Assembly (NCBI RefSeq): GCF_022832975.1
Contig: NZ_CP094846.1
Coordinates: 1,935,501 to 1,999,500 of the forward strand
DNA: 64,000 nt
Direction of reading: 5' to 3'
Source: Ornithobacterium rhinotracheale
Lineage (GTDB): Bacteria; Bacteroidota; Bacteroidia; Flavobacteriales; Weeksellaceae
Made by a program: the position numbers and the translations under genes. Within the stretch, counting starts at the first letter, position 1. Each line of letters opens with the position of its first letter. A model generated the notes under the pieces. It saw nothing but the letters and a program-made list of their open reading frames with translations, ran no database searches and was not told where the DNA came from. Below are positions 10,881 to 20,157 of the stretch, piece after piece.

Positions 10881-12560
10881 TTAAAGCTTTGCTAATTTTA
10901 TATAGTGGCGCATCATCTCCGCATTTTGAGCATTTGCGGTGTCTACTTCCAAAATTTTAGCTCTTTCGCTTGGTGCAAAAAATTGATTTAAAGCATTTTT
11001 AAATTCCGCTTTATCTTTAGCTAAAGTATAATCTAAACCAAAAAGCTCCGCCAGTGGCTTCGCCGTTAAGCTATGCGCTGTTTTAAAATACGCCATTCCC
11101 GCGCCCGTGCTTTCAGGACCAGGAATAATGCTGAAAATATCGCCCCCGCCATTATTGACTAAAACGATGCGCAAATTCTTAGGCAAAGCTCTATTCCAAA
11201 GGGCGTTGCTATCGTAAAAAAAGCTGATATCTCCCGTGACCAAGCACACTAATTCATCGGTTTTCATTGCAAATCCCACCGCCGTAGAAGTAGAGCCATC
11301 GATACCGCTCGTACCTCGGTTGCAGAAAATTTTGATGTCGTCGCGGTGCTCAAACAGCTGACTGTATCGTATGACCGAAGAATTGCTATACTGCACCACG
11401 CAATCCGCAGGATACGAATTGATTAACTTTTGAAATACCCACAAATCGCAAAAATCGAGATTTTGTAGAAATTCGTTTTGTTTAGCTTCGTTTTCTTCTC
11501 TGATTTTTAACCAAATTGTTTGATATTCGGAATTTTGCGGTTCAATATTTCGGCTGAGTGCCTCGGCAAAGATTTCTTCTTTTTGTTTAATTTCTTTAGA
11601 CAAACAAAAATAAGTATCTGGAAACCAATACGGATTCACATGCCAATGCGCTTTTGGCTGATTGGTGCGCAAAAAGCTTTTTATCTTCTTAGAAATGATA
11701 TTTTGCCCCAGCGTAATCAACAAATCGGGCGCAAGCGAATCGTTTTTAATCTTCTCTTTTTCAAACAAAACATTATCAATGCGCGAAATAAATTTCTCGT
11801 CGTGCAGATTGGAAGTGTTTTCGGTAAAAATAATCACTTGCGGGAGCTGGGCTAAATTTTTCAGCGCATGGTTTAGCCATTTAGAAGGGCGTTGCAAACC
11901 TACCAAAATCATGATTTTTTGGTACTGGCTTAATTCATTTTTTAAGATTTCCCAATCCAAATTTTCGGGCGCAAAAATCGGCGGCGTGATTTGTTCAAAA
12001 TTGATTAATTTCTCCTCAGTGGTTTCATACAATGGCTCCGAAAACGGCATATTGATGTGCACGGGCCCCGATTTATCTATGGCAGAAAATACCGCTTTTT
12101 TGATTTTTATAAAATTTTCGTAAATCTGCTCATCATCCTCCAATTCAGAAAGTTGCGTATTGAAAAATGTATGTTTTTCAAATAAATTTTCTTGGCGAAT
12201 CGTTTGTCCGTCAAAAATATCGGTAAAATTCGCAGGGCGGTCTGCTGTGAGCACAATTAACGGAATATTTTGGTAAAAGGCCTCCGTAACTGCGGGGTAA
12301 TAATTTGCCGCTGCCGAGCCCGAGGTACAGCACACCACCACGGGCTTCTCAGTCTTTTGAGCCATACCCAGCGCCACAAATCCTGCCGAACGCTCATCTA
12401 CCACCGAGTGCGTAGCAAAACCTCCATGATTTACAAAATCCATGGTGAGAGCCCCGTTTCGTGAGCCTGGAGAAATCACAATATCACGGATTCCCATGGC
12501 ATAGAACGCCTCTACGATGAGCTGAACATTTATTTTATTGGAACGAATTTTTGTCGACAT
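10881..12560 (-). CDS. menD: SEPHCHC synthase MenD
   Basis: A thiamine-diphosphate enzyme that joins 2-oxoglutarate to isochorismate to give SEPHCHC, the first committed step of menaquinone synthesis. It has 559 residues, usual for the family. An N-terminal segment DIVISPGSRNGAL (residues ~25-37) and DERSAGFVALGMA are followed by a central domain. The C-terminal ThDP-binding motif GDISFFYDSNAL...NNGGGDIF lies near residues 440-475. It sits 16 bases after the GNAT-like gene on the same strand. Isochorismate synthase (menF) and a likely MenI thioesterase are encoded about 15 kb away on the other strand. Confidence 0.96.
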   Translation of the reverse strand: MSTKIRSNKINVQLIVEAFYAMGIRDIVISPGSRNGALTMDFVNHGGFATHSVVDERSAGFVALGMAQKTEKPVVVCCTSGSAAANYYPAVTEAFYQNIPLIVLTADRPANFTDIFDGQTIRQENLFEKHTFFNTQLSELEDDEQIYENFIKIKKAVFSAIDKSGPVHINMPFSEPLYETTEEKLINFEQITPPIFAPENLDWEILKNELSQYQKIMILVGLQRPSKWLNHALKNLAQLPQVIIFTENTSNLHDEKFISRIDNVLFEKEKIKNDSLAPDLLITLGQNIISKKIKSFLRTNQPKAHWHVNPYWFPDTYFCLSKEIKQKEEIFAEALSRNIEPQNSEYQTIWLKIREENEAKQNEFLQNLDFCDLWVFQKLINSYPADCVVQYSNSSVIRYSQLFEHRDDIKIFCNRGTSGIDGSTSTAVGFAMKTDELVCLVTGDISFFYDSNALWNRALPKNLRIVLVNNGGGDIFSIIPGPESTGAGMAYFKTAHSLTAKPLAELFGLDYTLAKDKAEFKNALNQFFAPSERAKILEVDTANAQNAEMMRHYIKLAKL

Positions 12561-12576
12561 GGAACTTTCGCTTTAA

Positions 12577-13704
12577 TTATATTTTTTGATGATAAATTTG
12601 AAACTCTTTGTACAATCGATTGCCTGGAATACGCTCAATCTCTCTACGCATTTTCACATTTTCTTCCATGATTAAATGACTATCCATCACAGAAAAACCT
12701 AACGACAAAGCCGATGAAATTAAACTCGAACCTAAAATCGCATCGATTCCCTTGCCTTGCAAAGGCTCCGCCACGGCTCCTAGCAATAAAACCAATCGCT
12801 TGGATTTCTTAAAGGCTCTAAAAATATACCACCAACCAAAAGGCAAAATACGCCCTCGGGCTTTTTTAATTCCTTGACTTAAATCTGGCATCGCCACTAC
12901 AAACGCTACCACTTTGCCTTGCGCATCCGTTACAATTTTGATTAATTTAGGATTTAACAAAGGTAAAAATCGGGTAGCAAATTCGTTTTTCTCTGCCTCG
13001 GTAACGGGGGCAAAACCATAAATATTTTGGTAAGTTTCGTTGATTAAATCAAACACAGAGGACACAAAAGGCCTCACTTCTCGCGTACGCTTAAACTCGT
13101 GCAAAGTCAGTTTATGCTTATCTAAAAGCAATTGGCTCAATCGCCCAAAACGCTCTACGACATTGGCTTTGAGCGGCACATCGTATTCCATTAGGCGTAC
13201 AAATGTCTCAAATTCCATTTTTTCGATAAATTTTGGCAAATAGGCGGGATTATTGGCAGTGACCATCATGCTCGGCTCGGTAAAACCTTTGACCACAAAC
13301 CCTTGCGGCTCTTTGTCTGAAAACCCCATCGGGCCGATAAGTTCATCGCAATTTCTTGCTCTTGCCCAGTCTTTTACGGCATGGATTAAGCTAGAAAAAA
13401 CCTCAAAATCTTCATAGCAATCCAAATACGAAAATCTTGCACAATTTTGTTTTTTTCTCTGATTGAACTTAGTGGGCACAATGCCCATCACACGCCCTAC
13501 CACTTTTTGATTTTTGTAGGCTAAAAACAAAATCGTTTCGTTTTGGGCAAAAGCAGGATTTTTTTCAGGTTTGAAGAATCGCTCCTCGTCCATATAGAGT
13601 GGCGGCATCCAGTGTGGATCTTGTGCATGGATTTTTTCAGGCAAATACACAAAGGCTTTCCATTGGCTTTTGGTTTTTACTTCCTTGATTTCAATTGAAT
13701 TCAT
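12577..13704 (-). CDS. GNAT-fold protein of unknown substrate
   Basis: A 375-residue soluble protein. The first ~150 residues resemble a GNAT N-acetyltransferase core: the strand ILFLAYKNQKVVGRVMGIV, then an acidic DCYEDFEVFSSL helix and the ELIGPMGFSDKEPQG turn. A second, weaker acyltransferase-like half covers the C-terminus (LVLLLGAVAEPLQGKGIDAIL, then helix and strand). This two-part form is widespread in Bacteroidota, but its substrate is not known. It overlaps the PAP2 gene by 14 bases and precedes menD by 16, so the three are probably one transcript. Confidence 0.8.
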   Translation of the reverse strand: MNSIEIKEVKTKSQWKAFVYLPEKIHAQDPHWMPPLYMDEERFFKPEKNPAFAQNETILFLAYKNQKVVGRVMGIVPTKFNQRKKQNCARFSYLDCYEDFEVFSSLIHAVKDWARARNCDELIGPMGFSDKEPQGFVVKGFTEPSMMVTANNPAYLPKFIEKMEFETFVRLMEYDVPLKANVVERFGRLSQLLLDKHKLTLHEFKRTREVRPFVSSVFDLINETYQNIYGFAPVTEAEKNEFATRFLPLLNPKLIKIVTDAQGKVVAFVVAMPDLSQGIKKARGRILPFGWWYIFRAFKKSKRLVLLLGAVAEPLQGKGIDAILGSSLISSALSLGFSVMDSHLIMEENVKMRREIERIPGNRLYKEFQIYHQKI

Positions 13705-14533
13705 TCTTCAAACATTTTCGCAAAAAATAATAAATCAGCACTCCAGAAACGAGTCCCGCAATCACATCTACTGCATAGTGTGCCTTGATGTACACCGTAG
13801 CAAACAGCAAAAGTAAGGAAAAAGGAAGAATATATTTTAAAATTGAAGAATAATTGTCCTTTAGCCATAATAAAATAACGACCGAAATCCCCACATGCGA
13901 GCTCGGAAATGCCGCCGTAGGAGCCTCTCCCACTTGCTGCACAAGTTTGACTAAGTAGCCAAAAATGCCTTGCGCTTGGATTTGGTTTAATGGACAAGGG
14001 TAATAAAACTGCGGACCTTCTACTGGAAATAGAATAAAAATTAAATAATAAATGATAAAAGACAGAATTAAATAATTGCCGAAATACCGAATTTTTGCTA
14101 CCTGCGTTCTGAGCATAATTATAATGAAAAACGGAATTAAATAATAGGAAAAATAACCTAAAAACATTAATTCTGAAAAAATAAAATTGGGGCATTTTTC
14201 TGAAAACGAAATGGCTAATTGCTGCCCAAAAAGTCGCTGCTCCCAACTTGAAACTAGCGCATCTTGCTTAGGAAAAAATAGCGTATTGAGCCACGCCGTT
14301 TCTGTGTACAATCTACCGAGCAAGGAATAGGCTAGCACTAAACTCACTAACTGGAACAGTACTCCATCAAAATGCTTCTGAAACCAAATGATAAATAATA
14401 AAAAGGCTACAAACAATCCGCGATTGATGAGAATATTTATCCACTCGAGCGACGACAAATTCATAAAAAAACAGCCGAAAAGACTCAGCGACAAATAAAC
14501 GCCCAGCCCTTTCCAATAGAGCGGAATCTTCAT
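13691..14533 (-). CDS. PAP2-superfamily membrane phosphatase
   Basis: A 280-residue protein with about six transmembrane segments. The PAP2 catalytic motifs are in the second half: AAFPSSHVGISVVILLW (near residues 206-222) and HYAVDVIAGLVSG (near residues 252-264). The N-terminal hydrophobic half and the Aur1/Ipt1-like layout suggest an integral lipid phosphatase or phosphotransferase acting on isoprenoid or phospholipid phosphates in the inner membrane. It is the first gene of the PAP2-GNAT-menD run. A TATTTTTG box (14556-14563, minus) may be its -7 promoter element. Confidence 0.88.
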   Translation of the reverse strand: MKIPLYWKGLGVYLSLSLFGCFFMNLSSLEWINILINRGLFVAFLLFIIWFQKHFDGVLFQLVSLVLAYSLLGRLYTETAWLNTLFFPKQDALVSSWEQRLFGQQLAISFSEKCPNFIFSELMFLGYFSYYLIPFFIIIMLRTQVAKIRYFGNYLILSFIIYYLIFILFPVEGPQFYYPCPLNQIQAQGIFGYLVKLVQQVGEAPTAAFPSSHVGISVVILLWLKDNYSSILKYILPFSLLLLFATVYIKAHYAVDVIAGLVSGVLIYYFLRKCLKNEFN

Positions 14534-14634
14534 TTTTTCAATTTTTTAAATCATACAAAAATATGAATTTTCGATTTTTCATGTTATTACTCTTAATTAT
14601 TAACATTTCAAAGTTATATAAACTTAAGACAAAA

Positions 14635-14666
14635 TTAGTGTATCAATTAAATATTTAGTAGCTTTG
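14635..14666 (+). promoter_or_regulatory. candidate promoter of the Bax-inhibitor-like gene
   Basis: TAGCTTTG (14659-14666) matches TAnnTTTG exactly. TTAG at 14635-14638, 20 bases upstream, is one mismatch from TTTG. The ATG follows 33 bases later. Confidence 0.5.
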
Positions 14667-14699
14667 AATCTTGAATATTAATTCCACAAATTATTTAAT

Positions 14700-15455
14700 A
14701 TGAACGAACAAAAATCTACGAATCCAATTTTAAGAACTAAGGCTTTTGAAATGATGCACTCTACCGACCTAGGTGGCATCATGACCTTGAACGGGGTAAT
14801 CGGGAAATCGTTTTTACTCATTCTCATCACTGCAGTTACTGCTTATTTTTCTTGGGGCTTTATCGAAGAAAAATTGATGACAAATCCTAATTTTAATGTT
14901 TCGATCTACCTTTGGGTAAGTGTGATTGCAGCCTTTATTTTAGCTTTAGTCATCAGTTTCAAACCAAACATCGCTCCTTTTGCATCGCCTGTATATGCCG
15001 TGCTCGAAGGGTTGTTTTTAGGCATAATTTCGATGTTTTTTGAAGCTATGTACCCTGGCATTGCCACACAAGCTATCATGGGAACTATGGGGGTATTTTT
15101 AGCCATGTTAGCACTTTACAGGTTCAGAATTATTAAAGTTACCGATCGCTTTAAAAGTGTAGTTTTTGGGGCAACTTTGGGAATTGCAATCCTTTATGGC
15201 GTGAGCATTCTGCTTAGCTTTTTCAATATCGACATTCCATTTATTCACGAAGGCGGATGGCTGGGTATCGGTTTTAGCGTTTTTGTAGTGGGGATTGCAG
15301 CATTAAACCTTGCCATTGATTTTGATTTCATCGAAACTCAAATTGAGCGTGGTGCTAATAAAAACATGGAATGGTATGCTGCCTTTGGCTTACTGGTAAC
15401 TTTGGTTTGGTTATATTTAGAAATCCTAAGACTTTTAAGCAAAATCAGAGATTAA
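14700..15455 (+). CDS. Bax inhibitor-1 / YccA-family membrane protein
   Basis: A 251-residue inner-membrane protein with seven predicted hydrophobic segments, matching the BI-1/YccA (UPF0005) layout. Features are the N-terminal LRTKAFEMM region, SPVYAVLEGLFLG in the middle and a C-terminal DFDFIETQIERGANKNMEWYAAFG motif with the conserved acidic pair. Family members are pH-sensitive calcium leak channels or FtsH-interacting proteins; the bacterial role is not settled. It has its own promoter and ends at a bidirectional terminator shared with ilvA. Confidence 0.92.
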   Translation: MNEQKSTNPILRTKAFEMMHSTDLGGIMTLNGVIGKSFLLILITAVTAYFSWGFIEEKLMTNPNFNVSIYLWVSVIAAFILALVISFKPNIAPFASPVYAVLEGLFLGIISMFFEAMYPGIATQAIMGTMGVFLAMLALYRFRIIKVTDRFKSVVFGATLGIAILYGVSILLSFFNIDIPFIHEGGWLGIGFSVFVVGIAALNLAIDFDFIETQIERGANKNMEWYAAFGLLVTLVWLYLEILRLLSKIRD

Positions 15456-15472
15456 TCACACGCAAAACAAAA

Positions 15473-15512
15473 CAAAAAATGGAATCAAAAATATATTTGA
15501 TTCCATTTTTTT
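15473..15512. terminator. bidirectional terminator between the BI-1 gene and ilvA
   Basis: AAATGGAATCAAA and TTTGATTCCATTT (roughly 15476-15509) form a stem flanked by A and T runs. It serves the two convergent genes. Confidence 0.8.
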
Positions 15513-15533
15513 ATGGGTAAATTTCTGAATATT

Positions 15534-16784
15534 TTAATTAATCAAAGTTGAAAAAAGCAAGTGATTATCGTTCAAATATTGATATTCAAAATCAAAATTA
15601 TCAAATCGCTCAATCAAAGCATCTAAATCCTTTTTCTCGCTTAATTCCACGCCCAAGACCACGGGTCCCGACTCTCGGTTTACTCTTTTCACATATTGGA
15701 AATAAGTAATATCCACGCCATCGCCCAGAGCTTGGTTCACAAAATCGCGCAACGCCCCTGCTCTCTGCGGAAAATCAATGATGAAATAATGTTTTAAACC
15801 TTGGAACAAAAGTGCTTTTTCTTTCATATCCTCCATTCGGGTAATGTCGTTGTTGCTTCCTGAAAGGACACAAACTACATTTTTCCCTTTGATTTCATCT
15901 TTCAAATGCTCCAATGCCGCAATGGACAAAGCTCCCGCAGGCTCAAGTACAATGGCATCTTTGTTATAAATATTAAGCACCTCAACGCATACTTGCCCTT
16001 CATCTATCAAAAGCACTTGATCGATGGTTTTCTTCATCACAGAAAATGTTAAATCCCCGATTTTCTTGACAGCGGCACCATCTACGAATTTATCGATTTT
16101 ATCCAATTCCACGACTTCTCCTTTCTCCAAAGACTTCGTTAAACTTGGTGCTCCTAAAGGTTCTACGGCAATGATTTTGGTATTAGGGCTTAGCAATTTA
16201 AAATAAGACGAAACGCCTGAAGCCAATCCGCCTCCTCCTACGGGCAAAATCACATAATCAATCGGCTCGCTGGCTTGTTCCAAAATTTCTTTGGCAATCG
16301 TTGCCTGCCCTATGATGATCTGCTCATCGTTGAACGGCGGAATATAAGTAGCTCCCGAAGCTGCCACTTCGCTCAAAGCGGCATCGTTGCTATCATCAAA
16401 TGTATCGCCGATGAGCACGGTTTCTATCCACTCTCCGCCAAACATTTTCACTTGATTCACCTTTTGCTTAGGCGTAGGTTTTGGCATAAAGATTTTTCCT
16501 TTAATCTTTAATTTAGCACAAGAAAGTGCCACACCCTGTGCATGATTTCCTGCACTGGCACACACTACACCTTTGGCTTTTTCTTCTGGACTTAATTGTA
16601 CAATTTTGTTGTAGGCTCCACGAATTTTATAGGAGCGAACGGTTTGTAAATCTTCTCTTTTATACCAAATATTTGCACCATAAGTGGCAGAAGCGTTTAA
16701 GTTTTTGTCTAAAGGCGTTCTGCGAATCACCTCTTGAATGCGTTCTGCCGCTTGTGCTACATTTTCTTGATTTACGAAATTCAT
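15534..16784 (-). CDS. ilvA: threonine ammonia-lyase (biosynthetic threonine deaminase)
   Basis: A PLP enzyme that converts threonine to 2-oxobutanoate, the entry to isoleucine synthesis. It has 416 residues. The PLP lysine is in the VRSYKIRGAYN segment near residue 52, the SAGNHAQG motif near 79, and the glycine-rich phosphate loop PVGGGGLASG near 182. A single ACT-like regulatory domain follows about residue 330 (HYFIIDFPQRAGALRDF), the short feedback-sensitive form. It is the last gene of ilvDBNCA, 72 bases after ilvC, with a hairpin in the gap. Confidence 0.97.
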   Translation of the reverse strand: MNFVNQENVAQAAERIQEVIRRTPLDKNLNASATYGANIWYKREDLQTVRSYKIRGAYNKIVQLSPEEKAKGVVCASAGNHAQGVALSCAKLKIKGKIFMPKPTPKQKVNQVKMFGGEWIETVLIGDTFDDSNDAALSEVAASGATYIPPFNDEQIIIGQATIAKEILEQASEPIDYVILPVGGGGLASGVSSYFKLLSPNTKIIAVEPLGAPSLTKSLEKGEVVELDKIDKFVDGAAVKKIGDLTFSVMKKTIDQVLLIDEGQVCVEVLNIYNKDAIVLEPAGALSIAALEHLKDEIKGKNVVCVLSGSNNDITRMEDMKEKALLFQGLKHYFIIDFPQRAGALRDFVNQALGDGVDITYFQYVKRVNRESGPVVLGVELSEKKDLDALIERFDNFDFEYQYLNDNHLLFSTLIN

Positions 16785-16806
16785 TTTTTGCGTATTTTTT
16801 TAGTCT

Positions 16807-16843
16807 AAAAACCTACCCAAATATGATATCTGAGTAGGTTTTT
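16807..16843 (-). terminator. hairpin between ilvC and ilvA
   Basis: AAAAACCTAC (16807-16816) pairs perfectly with GTAGGTTTTT (16834-16843). The T run is inside the stem and the tail is weak, so it may act as a partial terminator or mRNA-stability element that lowers ilvA relative to ilvDBNC. Confidence 0.55.
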
Positions 16844-16856
16844 AAAAAATATATTT

Positions 16857-17903
16857 TTAATTATTTTCTGGTCTTAATTGTCTCACAGCACGACCTGTTT
16901 CCCAGATTTCTGATTCTCTGATTTCTTTTAACTCTTGATTGAGCGAATCTCTGTAACCTTCTTTTGAATTTGCCTCGATGGTCTTTTTAGCCTCGTTTCC
17001 AGAAGCTACACTTTGGTACAATTCTTCAAAGACTGGCGAAGTCACATCACGGAATTTATTCTTCCAGTCCAGAGCTCCACGCTGTGCTGTTGTTGAGCAG
17101 TTGGCATACATCCAGTCCATTCCGTTCTGAGCTACAAGTGGCATTAAACTTTGTGTAAGCTCTTCCACTGTTTCGTTAAAGGCTTCAGATGGTGTGTGCC
17201 CGTGTGCTCTCAATACATTGTATTGCGCTTCGAATAAGCCTGCAATTGCTCCCATCAACACGCCTCGCTCGCCTGTTAAATCTGAATACACTTCGCGTTT
17301 AAAATCGGTTTCAAACAAATAGCCAGAACCTATTCCGATACCCAAAGCGATGACACGATCATAGGCTTTTCCTGTGGCGTCTTGGTAAATGGCATAACTT
17401 GAGTTTAAGCCTTTTCCTTCCAAGAATAAAGTTCTAAGCGAACGACCTGACCCTTTTGGTGCTACCAAAATCACATCTACATCTGCGGGTGGCACGATGC
17501 CTGTTTGGTCATTGAATGTGATACCGAATCCGTGAGAGAAATAAAGGGCTTTACCTTTGGTTAAATGTTTTTTGATTTTATCCCATTGAGCGATTTGCCC
17601 TGCATCGGACAATAGATACTCGATGATGGTTGCTTTCTCGGCGGCTTCTTCAATTTCAAAAAGGGTTTCGCCTGGAATCCAGCCGTCTTCCAATGCTTTG
17701 TCCCAAGATTTTGAGTTTTTGCGTTGTCCTACGATTACATTTACTCCGTTATCTTTTAGGTTCAATGCTTGCCCTGGACCTTGCACGCCGTAGCCGATGA
17801 TGGCTACTACCTCATCTTTTAATACTTCTTGTGCTTTTTCTAATGGGAACTCTTCACGAGTTACCACATTTTCTTCTACTCCTCCAAAATTTATTTTTGC
17901 CAT
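16857..17903 (-). CDS. ilvC: ketol-acid reductoisomerase
   Basis: A class I (short) acetohydroxyacid isomeroreductase, NADPH and Mg dependent, that makes dihydroxy-isovalerate and dihydroxy-methylvalerate. It has 348 residues. The Rossmann loop GYGVQGPG lies near residue 38, the cofactor-specificity stretch GQRKNSKSW near 58, and the metal-binding acidic residues in SDLTGERGVLMG near 210. It is followed by the C-terminal helical knot. Position 12 bases after ilvN makes it part of the ilv operon. Confidence 0.97.
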   Translation of the reverse strand: MAKINFGGVEENVVTREEFPLEKAQEVLKDEVVAIIGYGVQGPGQALNLKDNGVNVIVGQRKNSKSWDKALEDGWIPGETLFEIEEAAEKATIIEYLLSDAGQIAQWDKIKKHLTKGKALYFSHGFGITFNDQTGIVPPADVDVILVAPKGSGRSLRTLFLEGKGLNSSYAIYQDATGKAYDRVIALGIGIGSGYLFETDFKREVYSDLTGERGVLMGAIAGLFEAQYNVLRAHGHTPSEAFNETVEELTQSLMPLVAQNGMDWMYANCSTTAQRGALDWKNKFRDVTSPVFEELYQSVASGNEAKKTIEANSKEGYRDSLNQELKEIRESEIWETGRAVRQLRPENN

Positions 17904-17915
17904 AATTGTTTATTT

Positions 17916-18449
17916 TTAAATTAAAATGTTTTTTTCTAAGTTATCTATATAAGTTTGTAATAAAGTCATGTTTTTGGAAATCGCTACGCGCCCTGAATTG
18001 GTGTATTCCAATACTTCAAAATTGTCGTTCAAATCTTTTGAAAGGGCTTCAATTTCGTCTCTCCAGCCTGATTTCTGAATGATTACATATTCTGGCGTAA
18101 CATCTAAAATATTAGCGGCATGTCTACGCACGACAAATTCCACATCGCCCTGCGTGAAAGATTCTGTGCGCAATTTGTAAAGTGCCATTTCTTGATAAAC
18201 GACTTCGCTGTTTCGGTAGTAAAATGCTTTAGCAATATCTACTTGCTTTTCGATTTGCGCTACCAATTTTTTCACTTGTTCCTCGGTCTCGTTGATCACG
18301 ATGGTGTAGCGGTGAATGTGCTCCACCTCGCTGGTCGATGCGGTGATACTCATAATGTTGATGTGTCTGCGACTAAAGATTAAGCTCACTTTATTAAGTG
18401 CCCCGACAACATCTTCTGTGTATATGGATAATGTGAATTCTTCTTTCAT
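17916..18449 (-). CDS. ilvN: acetolactate synthase small (regulatory) subunit
   Basis: A 177-residue regulatory partner of IlvB. The N-terminal ACT domain (EFTLSIYTEDVVGALNKVSLIFSRR written as positions 3-27) is the valine-binding module that gives feedback inhibition, and the C-terminal half matches the ALS small-subunit family. It lies seven bases after ilvB and 12 before ilvC. Confidence 0.95.
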   Translation of the reverse strand: MKEEFTLSIYTEDVVGALNKVSLIFSRRHINIMSITASTSEVEHIHRYTIVINETEEQVKKLVAQIEKQVDIAKAFYYRNSEVVYQEMALYKLRTESFTQGDVEFVVRRHAANILDVTPEYVIIQKSGWRDEIEALSKDLNDNFEVLEYTNSGRVAISKNMTLLQTYIDNLEKNILI

Positions 18450-18456
18450 GATTTAA

Positions 18457-20151
18457 TTATTTAAGTCTTATTTCTGAAACCGATGCTCCCGTAGGCACAA
18501 ATGGAAAAACATTGTTTTCTTTTCCTACTCTTACTTCTAGCAAATAACTTCCTTTTGATTGTAAAAACTCTTCCACTGCTTTTTCCAAATCTTCGCGTTT
18601 TTCCACTTTGTTGTGTGCAATGTGGTAGCCTTCGGCAATGGTTTGAAAATCTGGATTTTTCATCACGGTGAATGAATACCTACTGTCGAAGAACAACTCT
18701 TGCCACTGGCGAACCATTCCTAAAAATTCATTGTTTAGAATTAAGATTTTCACTTCAATTTCTGATTGAAAAATGGTGCCTAATTCCTGAATTGTCATTT
18801 GAAAACCGCCATCTCCTATCACTGCTATAACCTGGCGGTCTGGGGCTCCTAATTTAGCCCCGATTGAAGCTGGCAGAGCAAAGCCCATGGTTCCTAATCC
18901 GCCCGAAGTTACATTGCTGTTCCACTCTTCGAATTCATAATAGCGTTCGGTTACCATTTGGTGTTGCCCCACATCGGTTACTACAACAGCTTTTCCTTGT
19001 GTTTTATCTGAAATCATTTTAATGACTTCTCCCATGGAAATCATTTTGTCCTTCGCTGGCTGAAGTTCCTCGTCGATGACTTCTTTGTACTCTTCTTTTT
19101 CTAATTCTTTAAATTCATTAAGCCACTCGGCGTGCGATTTTTTCTCTACTAATTCTGTGAGCAAAGGCAATGTGTTTTTGCAACTTCCGAGCACTGGCAC
19201 ATCGGCGTGCACAATTTTATTGATTTCAGATGGATCTATTTCTAAATGAATCACTTTGGCTTGTTTTGCATAACGCTCCACGTCTCCCGTTACACGGTCG
19301 TCAAAACGCATTCCCACAGCGATTAAAACATCACATTCATTAGTTAATTTATTCGGTGCATAATTACCGTGCATTCCAAGCATTCCTACATTGAGCGGAT
19401 GGTTTCGCTCCAATGCCGAAACGCCCATGATAGTCCAAGCGGCAGGGATTCCTGACTTTTCGATAAATGCCTTAAATTCTTCTTTGGCATCACCCAAAAT
19501 CACGCCTTGTCCAAACAAAACATATGGTTTTTTAGCTTGATTGATTAGCTCGGCTGCCTTTTTAATATTTTCGGTTGAAATGTTTGGTTCTGGCACATAC
19601 ACACGAAGATTTTCGCATGGTTTGTATTCAAAATCAAAAGTTGCAAATTGCGCATCTTTGGTAATATCCACTACCACAGGTCCAGGACGACCGCTTTTAG
19701 CCACATAAAAGGCTTTTGCAATGGCTCCAGGAATATCTTCGGCACGAGTTACTTGAATGTTCCATTTGGTTACAGGCATCGTAACGCCCACCACATCGGT
19801 TTCTTGAAAGGCATCTGTTCCTAGCAAAGAGCTACCTACTTGCCCCGTGATACAAACAACGGGTGTGGAATCGATATAAGCATCGGCTAATCCCGTTACT
19901 AAATTGGTGGCACCTGGTCCCGAAGTTGCAAAGCAAACACCCACCCTCCCCGAAACTCTCGCAAAACCTTGCGCTGCGTGAATGGCTCCTTGCTCGTGGC
20001 GTGTAAGAATATGCTTGATTTTATCTTGATAATCATAAAGTGAATCGTAGATGGGCATAATTGCGCCCCCTGGATACCCGAAAATGGTATCTACATTTTC
20101 CTGCAATAAGCATTGTATTACTGCGTCTCTCCCTGTGATATTCTGTGTCAT
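18457..20151 (-). CDS. ilvB: acetolactate synthase large (catalytic) subunit
   Basis: A ThDP- and FAD-dependent enzyme that condenses pyruvate with pyruvate or 2-oxobutanoate. It has 564 residues. The N-terminal pyrimidine-binding part contains [12 protein letters not shown] and [14 protein letters not shown] with the catalytic Glu. The central domain is FAD-binding. The C-terminal pyrophosphate part has [12 protein letters not shown] with [12 protein letters not shown] (ThDP motif GDG-N-N, near residues 440-475). It is six bases after ilvD in the ilv operon. Confidence 0.97.
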   Translation of the reverse strand: MTQNITGRDAVIQCLLQENVDTIFGYPGGAIMPIYDSLYDYQDKIKHILTRHEQGAIHAAQGFARVSGRVGVCFATSGPGATNLVTGLADAYIDSTPVVCITGQVGSSLLGTDAFQETDVVGVTMPVTKWNIQVTRAEDIPGAIAKAFYVAKSGRPGPVVVDITKDAQFATFDFEYKPCENLRVYVPEPNISTENIKKAAELINQAKKPYVLFGQGVILGDAKEEFKAFIEKSGIPAAWTIMGVSALERNHPLNVGMLGMHGNYAPNKLTNECDVLIAVGMRFDDRVTGDVERYAKQAKVIHLEIDPSEINKIVHADVPVLGSCKNTLPLLTELVEKKSHAEWLNEFKELEKEEYKEVIDEELQPAKDKMISMGEVIKMISDKTQGKAVVVTDVGQHQMVTERYYEFEEWNSNVTSGGLGTMGFALPASIGAKLGAPDRQVIAVIGDGGFQMTIQELGTIFQSEIEVKILILNNEFLGMVRQWQELFFDSRYSFTVMKNPDFQTIAEGYHIAHNKVEKREDLEKAVEEFLQSKGSYLLEVRVGKENNVFPFVPTGASVSEIRLK

Positions 20152-20157
20152 AATTTT

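Noticed and set aside
13701-14246. 181-residue minus-strand ORF inside the PAP2 gene
   Set aside because: It is another frame of the PAP2 coding sequence, where the catalytic motifs fit only the 13691-14533 frame.
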